The notes beneath the pieces were generated by a model, which ran no database searches, was not told where the DNA came from, and saw nothing but the letters and a program-made list of their open reading frames with translations. Of a stretch of DNA of 64,000 bases, positions 47,500 to 58,353 are shown in pieces (position 1 is the first letter of the stretch; each line of letters starts with the position of its first letter). The stretch is from Lolium rigidum (Eukaryota; Streptophyta; Magnoliopsida; Poales; Poaceae): positions 37,105,769 to 37,169,768 of the forward strand of contig NC_061514.1 of assembly GCF_022539505.1 (NCBI RefSeq), read 5' to 3'. Made by a program: the position numbers and the translations under genes.

Positions 47500-48200
47500 A
47501 CGGACTAGACGCCTCGTAGCCCAAGCTACACTAGATGACCATCTGTAAACAACGAACGTCGTGCCAAAAGATCCGGGGCCACCGCCCCGACGTGCCAGCC
47601 AGACCGGCCATCCGATCGCGCCGACCGGGCAGACGGACTAGCTACCCACGTAGCACAAGCACGCCACCCTTGCCTTGCTAGACAACGACCACACTTTCTA
47701 CCGTCAAAAGCCGCTGCCCGGTGCCCACCATATTCAGCCGCAAGGTAACCATGCCTAGTTGACGCAAACCTACCGCACCACAAGTGTGAGGCCTCCAAAA
47801 GAGGCGCCTGCAAGAAGGTAGCGGAATCTCTGCGCAGAACCAGAGCCACGCTCACAGCCGTCGGCCGCAGCCGCCGCATCCCGAGGCCGCTCCCCTGGTG
47901 CCCGATCTGAAGCCACCCGCTCGCTTGAGTGCGACCGAACCGCCCCGACGCTCGCTTGAGCGAGGCCAAGCTCAACTGCACCAGACGTAGAAGACCGTTG
48001 GGTCGCTTTGATGCGGGCCTAAGATGCACGCGGCCGGACACGGGAGGACACACTCATTGTCTGCGCCGACGCATCGGTTCCCCAAATTCCGTGAACGGAT
48101 GCGTCGAGGCGGACGGGTCGGTCCGTTTGCGTCGCCTTGTTGAAGCGTGCGCGGCCTGTTCGCCCGTCCACGCGGACCGAATCGAACACGCCAGGGCCCG
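47500..48200. other. GC-rich interior of the Harbinger-like element
   Basis: Several overlapping frames of 60-175 codons are open on both strands because of high GC content. None shows a domain. They belong to the 5' part of the element, upstream of the proline-rich ORF on the minus strand. Confidence 0.4.
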
Positions 48201-48520
48201 ATGAGTCGGCCACTGGAGATGCCCTAAGGCCAAGTAAAAAAAAAGGATTATTTGATAGGTGGGGCCTACCATCAGAAGAGAGATGGTCCGATCCCATATT
48301 ATCAAAGTCTCGGCCCTGCCTAAAAACCCAGGTTCGTGTTTGCCTCCAGCCTCGCGTGAGAAACAGCGCATCCACGTAGGATCGTATGAATGTCGGACGA
48401 ATTTTGTCGTACGTATAGCAAGCAATGGTCCAGAAGGGGACGGTGCCTTTCGATCCTGTACGTCCAATGTCATTGAACGCCCACAATGCAACCGGAATCA
48501 AGTAGCACCCAGACGGAACC

Positions 48521-48822
48521 GGCTCCTCTAACGTTTGGGAGCAAAGTCAGAGAAAAGAACGTTGTAAAGTCAGGGTATTATAGCCTAATCACCATATTAT
48601 GTGCTATAATTAATTACTGTAGATATTTACTGTAGATGTAAAAGTTTGGACTAAATTTTATTACATCATAATTTTGTCCGTATGTAGGTACTCTAAATCC
48701 ATAACATAAATTTGCATTATGTAGAGTAATTTAAATCATTTTGTCATTAATCATACAATTTGGAAGAAGAAAAGTCAGGCTACTGTAGCTTAGGTGACTT
48801 TGCTCCTCAAAGTTAGAGGATC
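48521..48822. mobile_element. ~300-bp MITE with GAGCAAAGTCA inverted ends
   Basis: The left end GGCTCCTCTAACGTTTGGGAG and the inverse of the right end GGATCCTCTAACTTTGAGGAG agree at most positions, and both continue into GCAAAGTCA. The interior is AT-rich with TACTGTAGATATTTACTGTAGA. No ORF. No unambiguous target duplication, so the superfamily is open. Confidence 0.75.
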
Positions 48823-48829
48823 CCGTCCC

Positions 48830-49690
48830 CACCCAGACTAGCGGTACCACTAGATACTCTCTTGCAACAGTAGGCCAGGAGATATATTAGCATGCATCCA
48901 ATCATGCATCATTGATATTTGCTATGGCTACATATAGATATCTATTTTCTTTCATTGTGGTATTGAATGTATTTGTATGTTGACCTCTCATGGCCTCCAT
49001 TTGATGGAACTGGTACAACATCGCCGCAACCTGACGTCAAAGCTCTAGCCCGCATGGCGCAATCCAACGCTTCAAGGGGTCTACAATGACTATGTGAGAC
49101 TGCAGATCTTTGAGCAGGTTTTGCGGTCGGTGATGCCAAATCGACGAGATTAGGTGCACAATGGATGATATATAGTGCAGTGTCAAGTCCTTTTGGTAAA
49201 TTTCTTGATGTTAAATATGGTCATTAATTTTTTTAACAAACATGTATGAGTTTTGTTATTTAAGCACACGCGAGATGTTGTAACTTTTTCTAGGATACAT
49301 ATAAATTTTTGGTGTAATAGTTTATTTTTTTAATTGGAATTGTTGGTGATTTTTATTGTAAATCGATTTGTAGCTAAAATTTGTAGCTTAACCACTTTGT
49401 ATAAAAAATGGTTTTTTGTAATTAATCGTGATTTTTGTTAAAACAGATGAAGACTTTTGTTGTAAATCATTCTGCAGCAAAATAAATTATTTCTTAATCA
49501 CTTCTTTTATTCACGGAAACATTTAAGTTTCTATTGTAATCATTCATATTTTTATTGGAATTATTGGTGATTTTTGTTGCAAATCAAGCTACTACCGAAA
49601 AATGTTGTTTAACTACTTTTTGTATCTTTATCTAGATAAAGTTGACACACTTATTTCTAGTGGGGGGGGAGTATTTTTCTACATATTCAG
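48830..49690. other. AT-rich intergenic DNA
   Basis: Repeated phrases 'TTGTTGTAAATC', 'TTATTGGAATT.TTGGTGATTTTT' suggest an eroded repeat between 49320 and 49620. No gene is recognised. Confidence 0.4.
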
Positions 49691-49696
49691 TTTTAT

Positions 49697-50357
49697 TTGT
49701 TGCATTAGCTGACTTGAATTTATTTTAAAAGAAAATTATGCATCGGCATTGGTGCTAGATAAGCTTGTGTACCCTATGAGAGAATAGTCACATAGCAATA
49801 AATGGGCTCCAGCACGGGGAAATACAAAGGAGCTCTCGGGTGCAACCCACCGCTATACTTGGAAAAAAAAATTAAAAAAAGTTTAGAAAAATTCAAACTT
49901 TTTTGGTAATCAAAGATGATCAGGTATTGTACTTGAAACAAAATATTTTCCTAGGAAATTAATTTTATGGTATCCTGGGTAAAAAAAAAAAAACAAACTC
50001 GAACCCCCCATGAACAGGTACTATTCACTTTATATTCGTCATATTTTTGTCTTTTTTGCCCTGGAGTCCATGGGAATCATTTCGTGTTCAAACATTTTTT
50101 TTACGAGTACAAAATTGATCATTCTTGGTTTCCAGGAAGTTTCAAAAAAAATTGACTTTTTCAAATTACTAGAATTTTTTTGGTCTACGGGGATGTGTTG
50201 CACCCGAGAGGCACAAGTCCGTATCGACCACGGGGAAATACAAAGGAGCTATTTGTTGCATTAACTGACTTAAATTTATTTTAAAGGAATTTTTTGCATC
50301 GGCATTGGTGCTAGATATGCTTGTGTATCCTAGGAGAGAATAGTCACATATCAATAA
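49697..50357. repeat. ~105-bp direct repeats flanking a MITE
   Basis: A 105-bp unit (ATTTGTTGCATTAGCTGACTT...GTCACATAGCAATAAA) at about 49695-49800 recurs at about 50252-50357 with a few differences. A separate 22-bp unit, CACGGGGAAATACAAAGGAG plus CT, lies at 49813-49834 and 50229-50250. The space between holds the MITE at 49831-50211. Confidence 0.75.
49831..50211. mobile_element. MITE with CTCTCGGGTGCAAC inverted ends
   Basis: CTCTCGGGTGCAACCCA at the left and TGTTGCACCCGAGAG at the right are inverted repeats about 350 bp apart. The interior (TTAGAAAAATTCAAACTTTTTTGG, ATGAACAGGTACTATTCAC) resembles short Mutator-type MITEs in grasses. It is probably related to the element at 15126-15490 (CTCCCGGGTGCGTATG end). 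No ORF. Confidence 0.65.
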
Positions 50358-50359
50358 AA

Positions 50360-51037
50360 CTTGAAAATTTGAAAATCTAAAAATTAGCTAACCTTTATGG
50401 TTAATAATCTTTATGCAGGAAGCAGTTATTAATTTATTTTTTCTAAAAATAAAAAATATAAAATCCTGAATTTCTGGTAAAAATTAAAATCTTCCTACTA
50501 TCATATTTTCATTTAGAATTTTGAGAATATAAAATAATGCCAACCATGTAAACCCGGCTGAATTCGGATGTAACTTTCTCCCTTGATCATTTTGATATAT
50601 TATACATTGTTTCCCGACGTCGGATGCAAAATTTAATTACATTTTACCTCTTTCTAAATATTTTTGTAAAAAAAGTCAAAATTCAAATTTGTTAATTTCT
50701 CCTAATAGTAGGTTGCGTAACATACATGAATGTTAGATGATTTTTTTTTAATTTTTCTATCATTTCATTTTGTATTTTACAAAGCTAAGAAGGCGATCCA
50801 TAGGGGGTGCGTGGGGAGCAAAAAGCTTTCGCGCCAGAGGCAGCCTGCCGCAACCCCTTTAGTTCCGGTTGGTAATACCAGCCATGACTAAAGGTTCCAA
50901 ACGAATCGGGAATAGAGGGTTGCCATGACACACGCCGTTTGAACCGAGACTAAACCAACCCATTAGTCCCGATTTGTAATTTAACCGGGACTAAAGCTCT
51001 CAAGGGCTTCGAACAAAAGCCTTGTTTTCTACTAGTG
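50360..51037 (-). mobile_element. CACTA fragment, inverse copy of the element at 51604
   Basis: The right edge TTTTCTACTAGTG at 51037 is an inverted CACTA terminus, and the adjacent DNA carries TTTAGTCCCGG-type subterminal repeats (50850-51005). Read on the minus strand, 50800-50370 matches 51960-52330 in order (CCTACTATT.GGAGAAATTAA, CGACGTCGG, CAAAATTC.AAATGAAAAT, GCATAAAGATTA). Homology ends near 50360, so only the left half of this copy remains. Confidence 0.7.
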
Positions 51038-51861
51038 CCAGTTTAAGTATCAAAGTTCTTGTATGGGTCCACATTAATCCTATGGTAGTTCAGGTTTCCA
51101 TGGTTCGTACTTTTATTTTGCTCACCACTTTGGATAGTAGAAATATGCCATTTGAATATTTCTATGACAAATAAAATGTTGTTATTTGCATTTTAATAAG
51201 GTTGAATTTTCTATTAGATTAAATTTCAATGTAATGAAAGCTAGATTGTACGATTTTATAAATGATATGGATTGATAAACATATATAGCAATACTAAGGC
51301 CGGAGCATTATAAGCTAGATAGATGGAATATTTTACCATATAAATTTCTAAAACTAGTTGAAAAATTATAGCATGGAAATATTTTCATGGAAAATAAAAT
51401 GATATTATTTTATTTTAGCTTTTTGGATACTTTTATTTATTTTGAATAACAAAGTAAAAATAATTGATTGTATGATTTTGAGAAAATTTATCTGCTACGA
51501 AGTCTAGTACTGTAGTTTGCTGGATATGTATATATGCTTTGATTATATGATTTTCAGAAATATATGTGCTACCACGTGCTATTGTAGTTTTCTTGAATAC
51601 GTACACTGGTAGAAAAAAGGGCTTCCGTCCAGCCCCATTAGTCCCGGAATTATTCGAACCGCGACTAAAGGAGGCTTTAGTCGCGGTTCGGGAGGCGACC
51701 CGCGACTAATGCTCCAACCGCGACAAAAGGGTACCCCTTTAGTCGCGGTTCGTAACACCAACCGGGACTAAAGGGCTATGGAGGGATGCAGCCGGCGGAA
51801 AAACTTTTAGTCGTGGTTGGGGACACCAACCGCGACTAAAGGGTTGGGGACACCAACCACA

Positions 51862-51903
51862 ACCCTTTAGTCGCGGTTGGTGTCCCCAACCGCGACTAAA
51901 GGT
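51862..51903. repeat. Near-perfect hairpin in the CACTA subterminal region
   Basis: CTTTAGTCGCGGTTGG and its exact inverse CCAACCGCGACTAAAG are separated by five bases. Together with the preceding inverted copy they make a large fold-back. This is how CACTA transposase-binding repeats are often arranged, and the transcript could be a small-RNA precursor. Confidence 0.8.
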
Positions 51904-52482
51904 TTTCCCGACCCCCCCCCCCCCCGATCGCCTTTTTTTGGCTTGTAAAATACAAAAGAAAATGATAGAAAATTCAAAAAAAAATTGTTTTCAGATTATT
52001 GTATGTTATGCAACCTACTATTCGGAGAAATTAAGAAATTCGAATTTTCACTTTTTTTGCAAAAAAAGTTAAAAAAATGGTAAAACCGTAATAACTTTTG
52101 CATACGACGTCGGAAAAAAACGTATAATATATAAAAAAATCCTGGGAAAAAGTTAGCCAATTTTTAGATTCTCAAAATTCCAAATGAAAATACGAAAGCA
52201 GGAAGATTTTAGTTTTTGCTATAAATTACGGATTTTATATTTTTTAAATTTTTCAAAAAAATAAAATTAATAATTGAATCCAGCATAAAGATTACTATTA
52301 TTTTTACCCAATTTTTAGATTTTCAAATTTTTAGGTTTTAGGTTTGGCAAAAAAAATAAAAAATAAAAAGTTAATGTTTATTTATTTATTCACGATTATT
52401 ATTACATCATTATTTTTGTTAATAAAAAAAATTATTTGAAATTCAAACAATAAAAAAATATGACATCGACCAACATGTTAAT

Positions 52483-52620
52483 AGGATTGATATGATACTA
52501 GTATCACATACATGCGCGCGTAGCACTTGGATGTGGGACGGAGTGGAACTCGGAAGTTAAGCGTGCTAGAGGTGGAGTAGTGGGAGGATGGGTGACCGAG
52601 CGGGAAGTTTGACCACGAGT
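52483..52620 (+). pseudogene. 5S rRNA-derived segment inside a CACTA element
   Basis: GGAACTCGGAAGTTAAGCGTGC and GTAGTGGGAGGATGGGTGACC match the internal control region of plant 5S rRNA (box A AAGTTAAGCGTGCT, and GGATGGGTGACC) at their proper spacing. Upstream, GATATGATACTAGTATCAC is a weaker match to the 5S start, and GGGAAGTTTGACCACGAGT to its end. The middle is diverged, so it is not a functional rRNA gene. The polymerase III promoter boxes are the best-kept part. Confidence 0.8.
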
Positions 52621-52989
52621 AAGTAATTTGATTAGAGATAAGTGTAGTTAGAGATAGAGACTAAGCTATGCAAATAACTGAAATAATAGAAATTCTGAAA
52701 AAAAATAGAAAAAAAACGGACTGAAAAACAATTAGAAACCCAAATAAATTAAAATAAAATTAACGAAATAGGCTTTAGTCGCGGTACGGGAGGCAACCCG
52801 CGACTAAAGGTCCTCCGCCCAGGCGCACGCTAGCCGCCCACGTGGACGGACCTTTAGTCGCGGTTCGTAAGCAACCGCGACTAAAGAGAAGGGCTTTAGT
52901 CGCGCTTAATTGGTCGCGGTTGCGCAACCGCGACTAATGGCAGTTGCCAACCGCGACCAAAGGCCTTTTTTCTACGTTCCATCTTCCAT

Positions 52990-53760
52990 GTGCTCGCATG
53001 TATAAAAATACTTTCCTTTGACATGTACATATTGATTTGCTTTCAAATCCGTATTGGTTTCGACCGGTCTGGACGATCTAGTTTGTGTACGCTCATATTT
53101 GTCCCGGACTCTACTTATACAGTTCGTATTGTTTGTGTACGCTCATATTTGTCCCGCACTTGGATCTCTTTTTGAATCCTTAGTGCTAACGAGGGATTTT
53201 TTTTTCTTGGCCAGAATATCCAAAATCTCGCCGAATACCAAACATTTCGTTACCGATAACAGTTCGTATTAGGTTGGATTTGAAATTAAAGAACAGTTCG
53301 GGATAAAAACACAACTCGTATGCCTGATTTACAAAACAACCTGCGTAGGCGTACGTGGTGGTTAGGTGACATGAATCATCTCATGATGTCGTTATTTCAA
53401 GTATCCATCCTCGTAGATTTTCATTTTTATTATCAGTTTATGCTGTTTTATTTGCTCAAAAAGAAATTAGGTGAAGAACTGTGATTCAAACACTGGACCA
53501 AATGCCATTCGGCGGGACAGTCTTACCATTGAGTTGCATAATAATTTGTTACAATATGCGCTCGAATTTTCCTTATTTTGTGTCGGAATCTATTGAATTC
53601 AAATTTCATTTAAAAAAACTTGTACGGAAAATTCCCGAGAATTTCGAGATTTTGTGGCAACCGAATTTTCCGGTGCCCTCAGGTAAAAATATGCCACCGA
53701 TAAAAATAAAACCTTGCTGCTAACTACATATCCAACCATGTTAGATATATTCCTAACTGA
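52990..53760. other. Intergenic DNA with a ~50-bp duplication
   Basis: GTTTGTGTACGCTCATATTT followed by GTCCCG occurs at about 53080 and 53130. Short frames only (up to 80 codons). No gene is recognised. Confidence 0.45.
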
Positions 53761-53779
53761 AATAGCTAGATTGTTGACG

Positions 53780-54202
53780 TGTTGGAGTCATGACATGTAA
53801 GAGCCGTGTTATACTAAGGCGTGAAGTTTAGAGTCTTACTTTTTAGGGTGAAAATTCAAGATCTGATTTTAATTTGTTGTGTCTGCCAATTATCTTGTTA
53901 AAGGAATTGTTTTGACAGCGGAGACTATCTTCAGGATGAAATCATAAGATCTTTTGATCTGGTGATGATGACGCTTATACATTGTTTCCTTCTTGGAGAC
54001 ATCGCTGTCGAAAAGCCTGGAGATTAGGTGTTGTTGTGGTGGTGGCATATTGTTGTTGCTCGGGCTGAAACACCGTAGCGGACCTTTTATTTTCTTAGTT
54101 CTTTTGCGTGATGTACTGGCATTAAGATATTACGTTGTTGCAGAGGGCTGGATGTAATTAATATGTCTTAATATTAATAGATTTTATTTATTGAAAAAAG
54201 AG
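53780..54202 (+). mobile_element. LINE 3' tail, diverged copy
   Basis: Aligned with 11220-11612: GTGAAGTTTAGAGTC.TAC, AGGGTGAAAA..CAAG, GACTATCTTCAGG.TGAAA, AGGTGTTGT, ACCGTAGCGGACCTTTT, TTGTTGCAGAG. It ends in TTTATTTATTGAAAAAAG. More diverged than the copies at 11123 and 55030. Confidence 0.65.
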
Positions 54203-54209
54203 CTCGGTT

Positions 54210-55510
54210 GGTGGGAGTTAGCTCGAAACCAGACGCCTTTGGCTCGACGATGTGCCTGACTTTGCATTGGTACTGGTAGCTAGTTATTTTACGGGCCTCG
54301 CATATAACGACACAGCGGCTCTTCGGACGTGGATGGTGGTGGGTGGCGACCAGACCTTGATCTGCGCTGCGGCCTCCCCGCCTCCCGTCGGCTCCTCGCC
54401 ACGGCACACCGATGGTGGCTGGTGGTGGGCAGCGGCCAGGTCCTTGATCTGCGCCGCTGCATACCCCCCGCCTCTCGCCGGTGCGTGGAGGTGATCTTGG
54501 GCTTCTCCCGCGGCCCGAGGTCGCCCGGGGCAGCAGCCCTAGGTTCGACGGCGGAGGAGGCCCTCTTCTTCGCTAGAGATGGTCGGCCTGCGGATGGTGG
54601 TGGTGGGTCTTTCGACCTGTCCCCGCCTCCCGGTGGCAAGGTGGTGAGGCATGGAAACCGGCGACGGCTGATGAAGACACAACAATATGGCCAGCCTGGG
54701 ATGGTCGCTGGCGAGGGGTTGCCTGACCTGAATAAAGGCGGCGGTCCTACGGTCTATCTTGGGCAAATATGAAGACTTACCTGAGGTTTTCCCTTCTCGA
54801 TCTGGTAGGAGTGTTGAGTTCTGAAAGGAGCCGCCGGCGAATGTAACAATGCTTTTTTTGCCTGGAGTTTGCTGCATCGGTGGCATTCGGTCGTGCGTAC
54901 CCATGCTTGTATTCCGGCCGATTGGTTCTGGAGGGAACGGCGCGAAGCTCTGTTCTATGTTTGGCATCAAGAGACATTTGGTCCATGATGCAGTCAGAAG
55001 AAGGGAATGACATGAAGGCCGGAGCGGAGGACTAGCTAAGGGAGGTTCAAGTCTCTGCGTTGTTGAGGGACTTGCTTGGTGTCCCGGGCTCCGCAGAAAT
55101 GGTATGGAAGTGGGGGCGGCAGTACAGGTGAAGTTTAGAGTCCTACCTTTCAGGGTGAAAACCCAAGGTCTGGCCTGGCAATGATCTTGTTGGAGGCATT
55201 GTTTTGAGAGCGGGGACTATCTTCAGGTGAAAACCTAACATCTTTGGTCGGGCGACGACGGCGCTGGTGCATCGTTTCTTTCTTGGGGCGTCGTTTTTTT
55301 TTTGAGATTCTATATTTCAGGTGTTGTCTTGGTGGTGGTTGTATTGTTGTTGCTAGGCCTAGGATGCTATAGCGGGACTTTTATTTCTTAGTTTTCTTTT
55401 CTGTTTTTTGGCTGTGTGCATCCGTACTGCCATTAGGGTGTTGCGTTATTGCAGAGGCTGGATGTAATTGGTATCTTTTGATATTAATATTGTTTCATCT
55501 TAGAAATAAC
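54210..55510 (+). mobile_element. LINE-derived retroposon without polymerase
   Basis: A GC-rich leader-like part (54290-54760, with repeats of TGGTGGTGGG and GGACCTTGATCTGCGC) is followed by a 3' part (55030-55510) closely matching the LINE tail at 11123-11612. Between them is about 250 bp with no coding domain. It resembles a LINE 5' region joined to its 3' UTR with reverse transcriptase deleted. It ends in TTGATATTAATATTG without a long poly(A). Confidence 0.5.
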
Positions 55511-55768
55511 AAAATGTGCTTTTTAAGGAAGAAGAAAGAACTTCCGACATCTGGCTGTTACATGGTGATGTTGTCTTCTTTATAAAAAAAAAACACATGG
55601 TGATGTGGAGGATACGATTACAAGAATGCCACGACACGGCCTTGGCCGGCCTACCTTCACGTCACATCACGGCGTTGGCCGGCCTAACCGTCTGAATCGA
55701 CGACGTTGCGAAATTAATGGTTAACAATTCCCTCCGCTGCACAATCAGCCAATCATGTCCCGCCCTGA

Positions 55769-58353
55769 GGGCATCTCCAACCGGGCGACCCATCCCGCGC
55801 CCGCGCGTCCGGATGGGTCGAAACGGACAAAATCGCGGCCCAGCGCCCGGACCCATCCCTAAAACGGACGGCCGGGGCGTCCGGGACGACCCAAACCCGG
55901 CCCAAATCTTGGACGAGTTTGCGTGGCCGCGGACGCGAAAGGCTGGTCGCTCGCGTCCTCCCCTTGTCCGCCCTCGGCCCGCCCGTCTCGCCTCCCACAA
56001 CGAAACACTCCACTCCACTCCCAAAACCTAGAGATGGCCGACGAAGCGACCGCCGCCGCCACCGCCACCACCGCCACCATCGGAGAGGAGGCAGTGGTCG
56101 CGGCCGCTGCCGCTCCTTCCGTGGAGGCGGCTCGAACCGGACGCTCCGGTGGTCGTGGAGCCCGGGCCGCCGACGAAGAAGGCGAAGCCCGAGCTCACCG
56201 CGGAGCAGAGGGCGATGGAGTCCAAGAAGCGGGCGGACCGGCGCCGAGCGTCTGATCAACGGAAGAAGGAGGCCGCCGCCGAGGAGGAGCGGGTGCGGGC
56301 GGCGGAGCACCTCCTCCAACTCCAAACACAGGCGAAGAACACGGTCATGCAAGAGCAGGCGCAGGCCATGCTGTTTTACGGCCACTCATCGCTCGGCCAA
56401 CACATGCTCATCCCCGGCACCGGCACGGCCTCGGGGGAGCTCGGCCTCATCCGTGACCCTGCCCCTTCCTCCAAGATCAATTGGCCCACCGTCTGCCCCG
56501 TTTGGGCACGAATTGGGGGCGCATTCTGGGCGGCACGCGTACCAGTCACGGGATGGGTCACCGGAGGTGGGAGAGTCCATGTCGGGGCCGTCACCTTCGT
56601 CCATTGACCTCAACCGTGCGCCGGCGAACTCCAAAGGCCCCAAGAACCTGGCAGCAGCTGCCATGGCCGGCGCACGCAACCTGTTCGACGATTTGTCGGC
56701 CGCGCGCGCGCAGTCACCGTCGACCGTGCAGGCCCCTCTGTCTTTCGCGCAGACGATGCCGGCCACCCTGCCATATCCTTCGACACAGCAGGCTCCCCAG
56801 CCACCTCCCGTTGACACACAGGAGGGCACAACCGCCTGTCCCGCAAAGCATAAACATCGAGGAGGAGCCGTTGTTCGTTGAGGGCCTCACACAAGCCGCA
56901 GCTCGCACAAGCTAGAGCTCGCCGGGTAAGCAAGCGAACCGCCAACTACACGGAGAAGGAGGACAAGGTGATCGTCCATGCATGGTTGACCATCGGGCAA
57001 GATGCGTTGACAAGTGCCGAACGTAAGGGGACCGCATTCGGCGCCGGATCTATGAATACTTCCATGAACATCGCAAATATGGACAGGAGCCATTTGAGAG
57101 CGACCGCAGCGAGTTATCGCTCCAAAAGAGGTGGGGAACAATTCAAACTGAATGCAACAAGTTCCAGGCGGCGTATGAGCACGCGAAGCGGCTCCCCGTT
57201 AGTGGCATGGGTATGAAGGACTTGGTATGATTCTTAACCTCAACTCAATCATCCGATATTCGCACATATGTTTATCGTTGTTCTCTCGCTTTGCTCTAGG
57301 TGTGGCGAGCTTTGGAATTCTACAAAGCCAGCAATGGAGACAAGACTTTTGCCTTCCCTCATTGTTGGAAGGAACTCCAGGGCACCCCCAAGTTCCAGGA
57401 GGGGTATGAGGGGTACATGGCGACCTTGACTGGCAACAACCCCGCCAAAGATGCCACGGTCATTGACCTTGATGGTGGGCAGCCTTGCGGTAGCTCCGCT
57501 TCTCGTGCAAGTCGTCCACGCGGCCAAAAGTCAACCAAAGCCGACATGAAGCGTGATGCTTCCTCCGTACTATTGTATGGCACTTTGAAGGAGATGCATG
57601 CGGATAGAGAGGTGTCCACGGACAAGAGGGATGAGAGGAGGCGCCGGGAGAAAGAAGAGGACAGGAAGAAATTCTTTGATGTCCAGCAGAAGAAGCTTGA
57701 GATTGAAGAGGTCAAGGCCCGGGCCAAAGCTAAAGAACTTGAGCTCAAAGAGAGAGAACTTGAGCTCACAGCGACCGGCAAGGGCGAAAGAGGTGGAGAT
57801 GAAGGCGAAGGAAATTGAGCTCAAAGCAATGGCAAGGGCCAAAGAGATGGAGATGAAGGCGCAGGAAGTTGAGCTCAAACGCCAAGCCGAGGACAACCTC
57901 ATCATGAACGCCGACTTGACCAACATGAGTGAGGCGAAGAGAGCTTGGTTCGAGAAGAGGCGAAGGAGATCCTCGAGCGCCCAAATTGAGTTAGACAATC
58001 TCAATTGTAATTTTTATATTTTTCTCAAACTATGGCACATTTTAATTGATTTATCATGCTACATTTGATGCTATTTTATGTTATTTGCTATATTTTATGT
58101 TTGTTATATATTATTCCATGTTTATGAGATATTATTCTAGGTTTAGACATTGTTTTATAAAGTATCTGTGGCCAGATGGCCTATTTCCCAAAGTAGGCCA
58201 AATGGCCAAATTGGGTGGCCGCTGCGTTGGGCGCAGCGTGCGACCCAAACGGACACGCGGACGCGGGGCGCTGTTCGGGTGTCCGTTCGGCCACCCAAAC
58301 GGCCAAACGGACGGCCCAGCGCGTCCGTTTGGGTCGCCCGGTTGGAGATGCCC
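55769..58353 (+). mobile_element. PIF/Harbinger-type element in the dioxygenase pseudogene
   Basis: GGGCATCTCCAACCGGGCGA and the exact inverse TCGCCCGGTTGGAGATGCCC bound a 2585-bp element, and TGA is duplicated on both sides (55766-55768, 58354-58356). It carries a frameshifted ORF1-type gene (56034-57990) and no DDE transposase. Near the ends are repeats of CCAAACGGAC and GTCCGTTTGG. Confidence 0.9.
56034..57990 (+). pseudogene. Harbinger ORF1-type (Myb/SANT-like) gene, frameshifted
   Basis: From ATG 56034: an Ala/Thr-rich start, then (shifted frame, 56149) 'KKAKPELTAEQRAMESKKRADRRRA'. After further shifts come a proline-rich linker, the SANT-like segment 'NYTEKEDKVIVHAWLTIGQDAL' (about 56940) and 'LQKRWGTIQTECNKFQAAYEHAKRLPVSGMGMKDL' (to 57224). 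A canonical intron (GTATGA...CTCTAG, 57225-57299) leads to 'VWRALEFYKASNGDKTFAFPHCWKELQGTPKFQ', followed by a long charged coiled-coil (EKEEDRKKFFDVQQKKLEIEEVKARAK...). A frameshift near 57790 separates the end, 'NLIMNADLTNMSEAKRAWFEKRR'. This DNA-binding partner normally acts with a DDE transposase at the element ends. At least four frameshifts make it non-coding. Confidence 0.82.

Larger units (their letters stand above)
46600..48224 (-). mobile_element. Harbinger-like element with ORF and hAT MITE inside
   Basis: On the minus strand the right end starts GGGCATCTCCAGTGGCCG next to TAA (48225-48227), the same terminus type as the element at 55769. The left end is unclear; GTTTGCGTCGGG appears twice near 46640-46690 and probably belongs to the subterminal region. 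The element carries a Pro-rich ORF (47493-46805) and no transposase. Confidence 0.5.
51604..52975 (+). mobile_element. Non-autonomous CACTA element (1.37 kb)
   Basis: It starts CACTGGTAGAAAAAAGG and ends with the inverse CCTTTTTTCTAC; the last few bases (expected CCAGTG) are diverged. Both subterminal regions (51640-51905 and 52770-52965) are built of TTTAGTCGCGGTT repeats in both orientations. There is no transposase. The interior is AT-rich and contains a 5S rRNA-like segment (52483-52620). Confidence 0.78.

Noticed and set aside
47526..48501. Frames of 145-175 aa on the minus strand
   Set aside because: Basic, low-complexity, no start context or domain; they lie in the GC-rich interior and edge of a Harbinger-like element.
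52483..52620. Functional 5S rRNA gene
   Set aside because: Only the internal control region is well kept; the 5' third and several paired positions are diverged, and the segment lies inside a CACTA element.
55753..56881. Long frames on both strands (up to 320 aa) at the start of the Harbinger element
   Set aside because: They are shadows of the frameshifted ORF1 pseudogene caused by high GC. Only the segments resembling ORF1-type SANT proteins are credible.
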